DNA of 26,477 bases from a virus: positions 1 to 26,477 of IMG/VR virus record IMGVR_UViG_3300042374_000494. The stretch is one strand, 5' to 3'. Positions 24,118 through 26,477 of this stretch are shown here, one piece after another (position 1 is the first letter of the stretch; the number at the start of each line of letters is the position of its first letter). The notes below the pieces were generated by a model that was given only the letters and a program-made list of their open reading frames with translations, was not told where the DNA came from and searched no databases. Made by a program: the position numbers and the translations under genes.

Positions 24118-26477
24118 TTATATTTGTAGTGCCAATGAGAACGGAGTTACTAATGAGAATAGAGATTTACTAAATGTTCTACCCACAAGAGTACCAGTTG
24201 CCTGATTAATACTCAATCCAGTACCAATTCTAAAGTCACCATCCTGATTACCTGATGTGAAGAAGATTCTACCTCCACCCAATTCGGTAATTTCGTATAT
24301 TGGATTTGCAACACCACTACCACCCTGATTCGGAGGAAGTGCTTTAAATGTTACCCCACTACCATTATAAGAGTAGTCAATACCAGTTGCCACAATCAAT
24401 GAACCAAATGATTCTAATGGTGCCCCAGCTGCTATAAACTCTGCTCTCGTTCTTAAATATCTATTCGTTTCCAAAGTTTCCAATAATTGGTCTCTAGTCA
24501 CAGCTATTGCACTTCCATATTGACCATCATAGTACGAAGATGCTGCTCTAATTCCTCTCTCATTTCCACCATATAATAAATCAGTTACAGCCGCATCTAC
24601 AATAAATCCAGTATCACGAGAACAACTTGCCTCATTATATACTAAATATGGGAATGCTCCATTTGTATATCCAATTGCTCTTTGTTTCAATTCATCTTTA
24701 CCAGCTTTCAATCTTTCAGCTGCTTGTCTTCTCTTAGTTGATGGTGCTAAGTATGTTAATAAAGTGTTTGCTACAATTTTTTCAGATATTCCTCTTGCGA
24801 AGTTTATACCATCTATCGTTTGTTTCTTTTGTCCATTATTATCACTATAACTATCCACAATTGCTACTGATGGGAATTTGTAGTAGTATGAACCTGCTTC
24901 AATACTTCTTTCATTGCCACCATAAACCAAATCAGTTCTAATTGCATCTATGATAAATCCTAAATCTCTACTACAACTTATTTCATTATATTTTAAATTA
25001 CTCCAAGATGCTGATAAGAACGTTATAGTTTCTTTTTGTATTAATTCTTTATTATCTGTCAACAATTTTGCCGTTGTTAATAAAGATGCCGATGGTACTA
25101 AATATGTTGGGTTAGTAATTACCTTTTTAGATAATCTTCCAGCATATCTGATACCAGTAAGAGTTGGGTCTAACTGATTTTGAGTAGATGGTACGCCTTT
25201 ATTAATTGCGTTAGAAGGATATAAGTAATAATATTGTCCAGCTATCACACTTCTTTCTTGTCCACCATATAATACATCCGTAGCTGCCGCATCTATTAGA
25301 TATCCAACATCTCTTTTACAAGTTGTTTCGTTATAATATACACCACTCCAAGAAGAACTTACATAAGCGATAGTTTCCTCTGCTACAAATGATTTGTTCT
25401 TTCTTAATAAATCAAATGATGCTGATGCCTCTACTGATGCCGTTACGAATAGTATGTTTTGTGCAATCTTTTGTGCTATTCTACTTGCGTAGTTTATACC
25501 ATCAATTGTTTGTCCTAATTGTCCAACACCATCACCATCTCCTTCAATAATTGCCTTAGATGGATATTTGTAATAGAACTCTCCGCTGAATACACCTCTT
25601 TCATTTCCACCATATAATAAATCGGTAGTAACACCATCTAATATATAACCAACATCTCTCTTACACTTATCTTTATCGTACTCAAATGTACTCCAACTAG
25701 CAGTTAAGTAAGCTAGTGTTTCATTTTGTATAAACTCTCTATTTTTTCTCAACAAATTAACCGATGCTGATACTATTTGAGATGCTGTCACAAATGTTAA
25801 TGATGCCGCAACATTTTTAGAAAGTTGTCCTGCGTAATTAACACCTGCTAATGTTGGTTGTAATTGTGAACCTTGCGCTTGTGATGGATATAAGTAATAG
25901 AACACCCCAGCGTTTGTACTTCTTTCGTTTCCACCATATAATAAATCCGTAGAAACTGCATCTATGATATGACCAACATCTCTTTTACAAGTTAATTCAA
26001 TATAAGATGCCGTACTCCAAGAAGAAGATAGGTAAGCAATAGTTTCATTTTGTATAAACTCTCTATTGTTTCTGATTAATGCGTATGATGCTGATACAAT
26101 CGCTGATGCGGTTACATAAGTTACATTTTGAATTACTTTTTGTGCTAACTTACTTGCGTAGTTTATTCCATCAAGCGTTTGGTTCAATTGTGCTCCTTGC
26201 GCCTGTGATGGGAAATCATAGTAGAATATACCATTAAATAATGATGCTGAATTTGAGTTGAATACTAAATCCTCAGCTGCTCCACTTATAATTAATCCTA
26301 CATCACGTCTACACTTACTTTCATCATAAGATGCGGTTGACCAAGATGATGATAGGTAAGCAATAGTTTCATCCTGTATGAATGAAATGTTATTTTTTAG
26401 TATTCCGTATGCAATCCATTTATTATCATCACTTACCGGAGTTGTATAAGATGATGTTGGTAAACTTAATGATGCCG
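24118..26477 (-). CDS. Virion structural protein with six Cys-x-Arg-Asp helical repeats, N-terminus cut by window edge
   Basis: The frame is open from the right edge to TAA at 24118, 785 codons visible. A TTG at 26187 is an internal codon, not the start: the reading frame upstream is open and encodes another repeat. Six repeats each contain an [IV]xxETIAYLSSSW helix, then C[KRS]RD[VLT]G[YHFL]I[IVL]D, then DLLYGGNERS and YYxxPS, then DGINYAxxLAxKV. The Cys codons lie at 26311, 25987, 25663, 25318, 24973 and 24622, giving periods of 108, 108, 115, 115 and 117 residues. The first visible copy has lost LYGGN (it reads LVFNSN). The C-terminus has GGGRIFFTSGNQDGDFRIG and GTLVGRTFSKSLFSL, an ending found in structural proteins of T4-like cyanophages and other marine T4-like phages. 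A baseplate or tail-fibre-attachment role is likely; function is unproven. Confidence 0.88.
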   Translation of the reverse strand, partial: ASLSLPTSSYTTPVSDDNKWIAYGILKNNISFIQDETIAYLSSSWSTASYDESKCRRDVGLIISGAAEDLVFNSNSASLFNGIFYYDFPSQAQGAQLNQTLDGINYASKLAQKVIQNVTYVTASAIVSASYALIRNNREFIQNETIAYLSSSWSTASYIELTCKRDVGHIIDAVSTDLLYGGNERSTNAGVFYYLYPSQAQGSQLQPTLAGVNYAGQLSKNVAASLTFVTASQIVSASVNLLRKNREFIQNETLAYLTASWSTFEYDKDKCKRDVGYILDGVTTDLLYGGNERGVFSGEFYYKYPSKAIIEGDGDGVGQLGQTIDGINYASRIAQKIAQNILFVTASVEASASFDLLRKNKSFVAEETIAYVSSSWSGVYYNETTCKRDVGYLIDAAATDVLYGGQERSVIAGQYYYLYPSNAINKGVPSTQNQLDPTLTGIRYAGRLSKKVITNPTYLVPSASLLTTAKLLTDNKELIQKETITFLSASWSNLKYNEISCSRDLGFIIDAIRTDLVYGGNERSIEAGSYYYKFPSVAIVDSYSDNNGQKKQTIDGINFARGISEKIVANTLLTYLAPSTKRRQAAERLKAGKDELKQRAIGYTNGAFPYLVYNEASCSRDTGFIVDAAVTDLLYGGNERGIRAASSYYDGQYGSAIAVTRDQLLETLETNRYLRTRAEFIAAGAPLESFGSLIVATGIDYSYNGSGVTFKALPPNQGGSGVANPIYEITELGGGRIFFTSGNQDGDFRIGTGLSINQATGTLVGRTFSKSLFSLVTPFSLALQI

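Noticed and set aside
24118-26187. Start of the six-repeat protein at 26187 (TTG)
   Set aside because: The frame is open further right to the window edge and encodes another repeat (CRRDVGLII, FIQDETIAYLSSSW), so the real start is outside the window.

Overview
The window is a stretch of a phage genome, almost certainly from a tailed phage with a contractile tail and T4-like virion proteins. All ten genes lie on the minus strand and are read from right to left. Most are separated by 1 to 67 bases; the largest gap is 144 bases. There are no tRNA, rRNA, integrase, replication or host metabolic genes, so this is a late virion-structure block. The DNA is AT-rich. Most start codons are preceded by A-rich leaders rather than a GGAGG-type ribosome binding site, as in Bacteroidetes and their phages. 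The host assignment is therefore only an inference; an uncultured aquatic T4-like phage is the safest description.

In order of transcription: (1) a structural protein with six copies of a Cys-x-Arg-Asp helical repeat, cut by the right edge; (2) a 305-residue protein that looks like a small beta domain split by an inserted helical segment; (3) a giant 3491-residue fibre with 22 short beta modules, three cupredoxin-like domains and a stalk of about 1040 Gly-X-Y residues; (4) a PKD plus BspA-like leucine-rich-repeat protein; (5) a tail assembly chaperone (Phage_tail_APC type); (6) a 92-residue protein resembling the fibre module; (7) a 110-residue beta-domain protein; (8) a second giant fibre of 2548 residues with a Gly-X-Y stalk of about 505 residues, eleven FYDS-type modules and a C-terminal S74 self-cleaving chaperone; (9) a 134-residue conserved phage protein; (10) the tail sheath protein, cut by the left edge.

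Together these genes would supply the tail sheath, baseplate-associated structural proteins and a host-recognition apparatus with two paralogous long fibres. The two Gly-X-Y stalks have opposite charge bias: one has Arg and no acidic residues, the other has about 44 acidic residues and one Arg. The acidic stalk also carries twelve one-residue interruptions spaced exactly 37, 40 or 43 residues apart. Every intergenic gap of 49 bases or more contains the octamer TATAAATA on the plus strand, and no gap of 25 bases or less does. This makes it a candidate late-gene control element.
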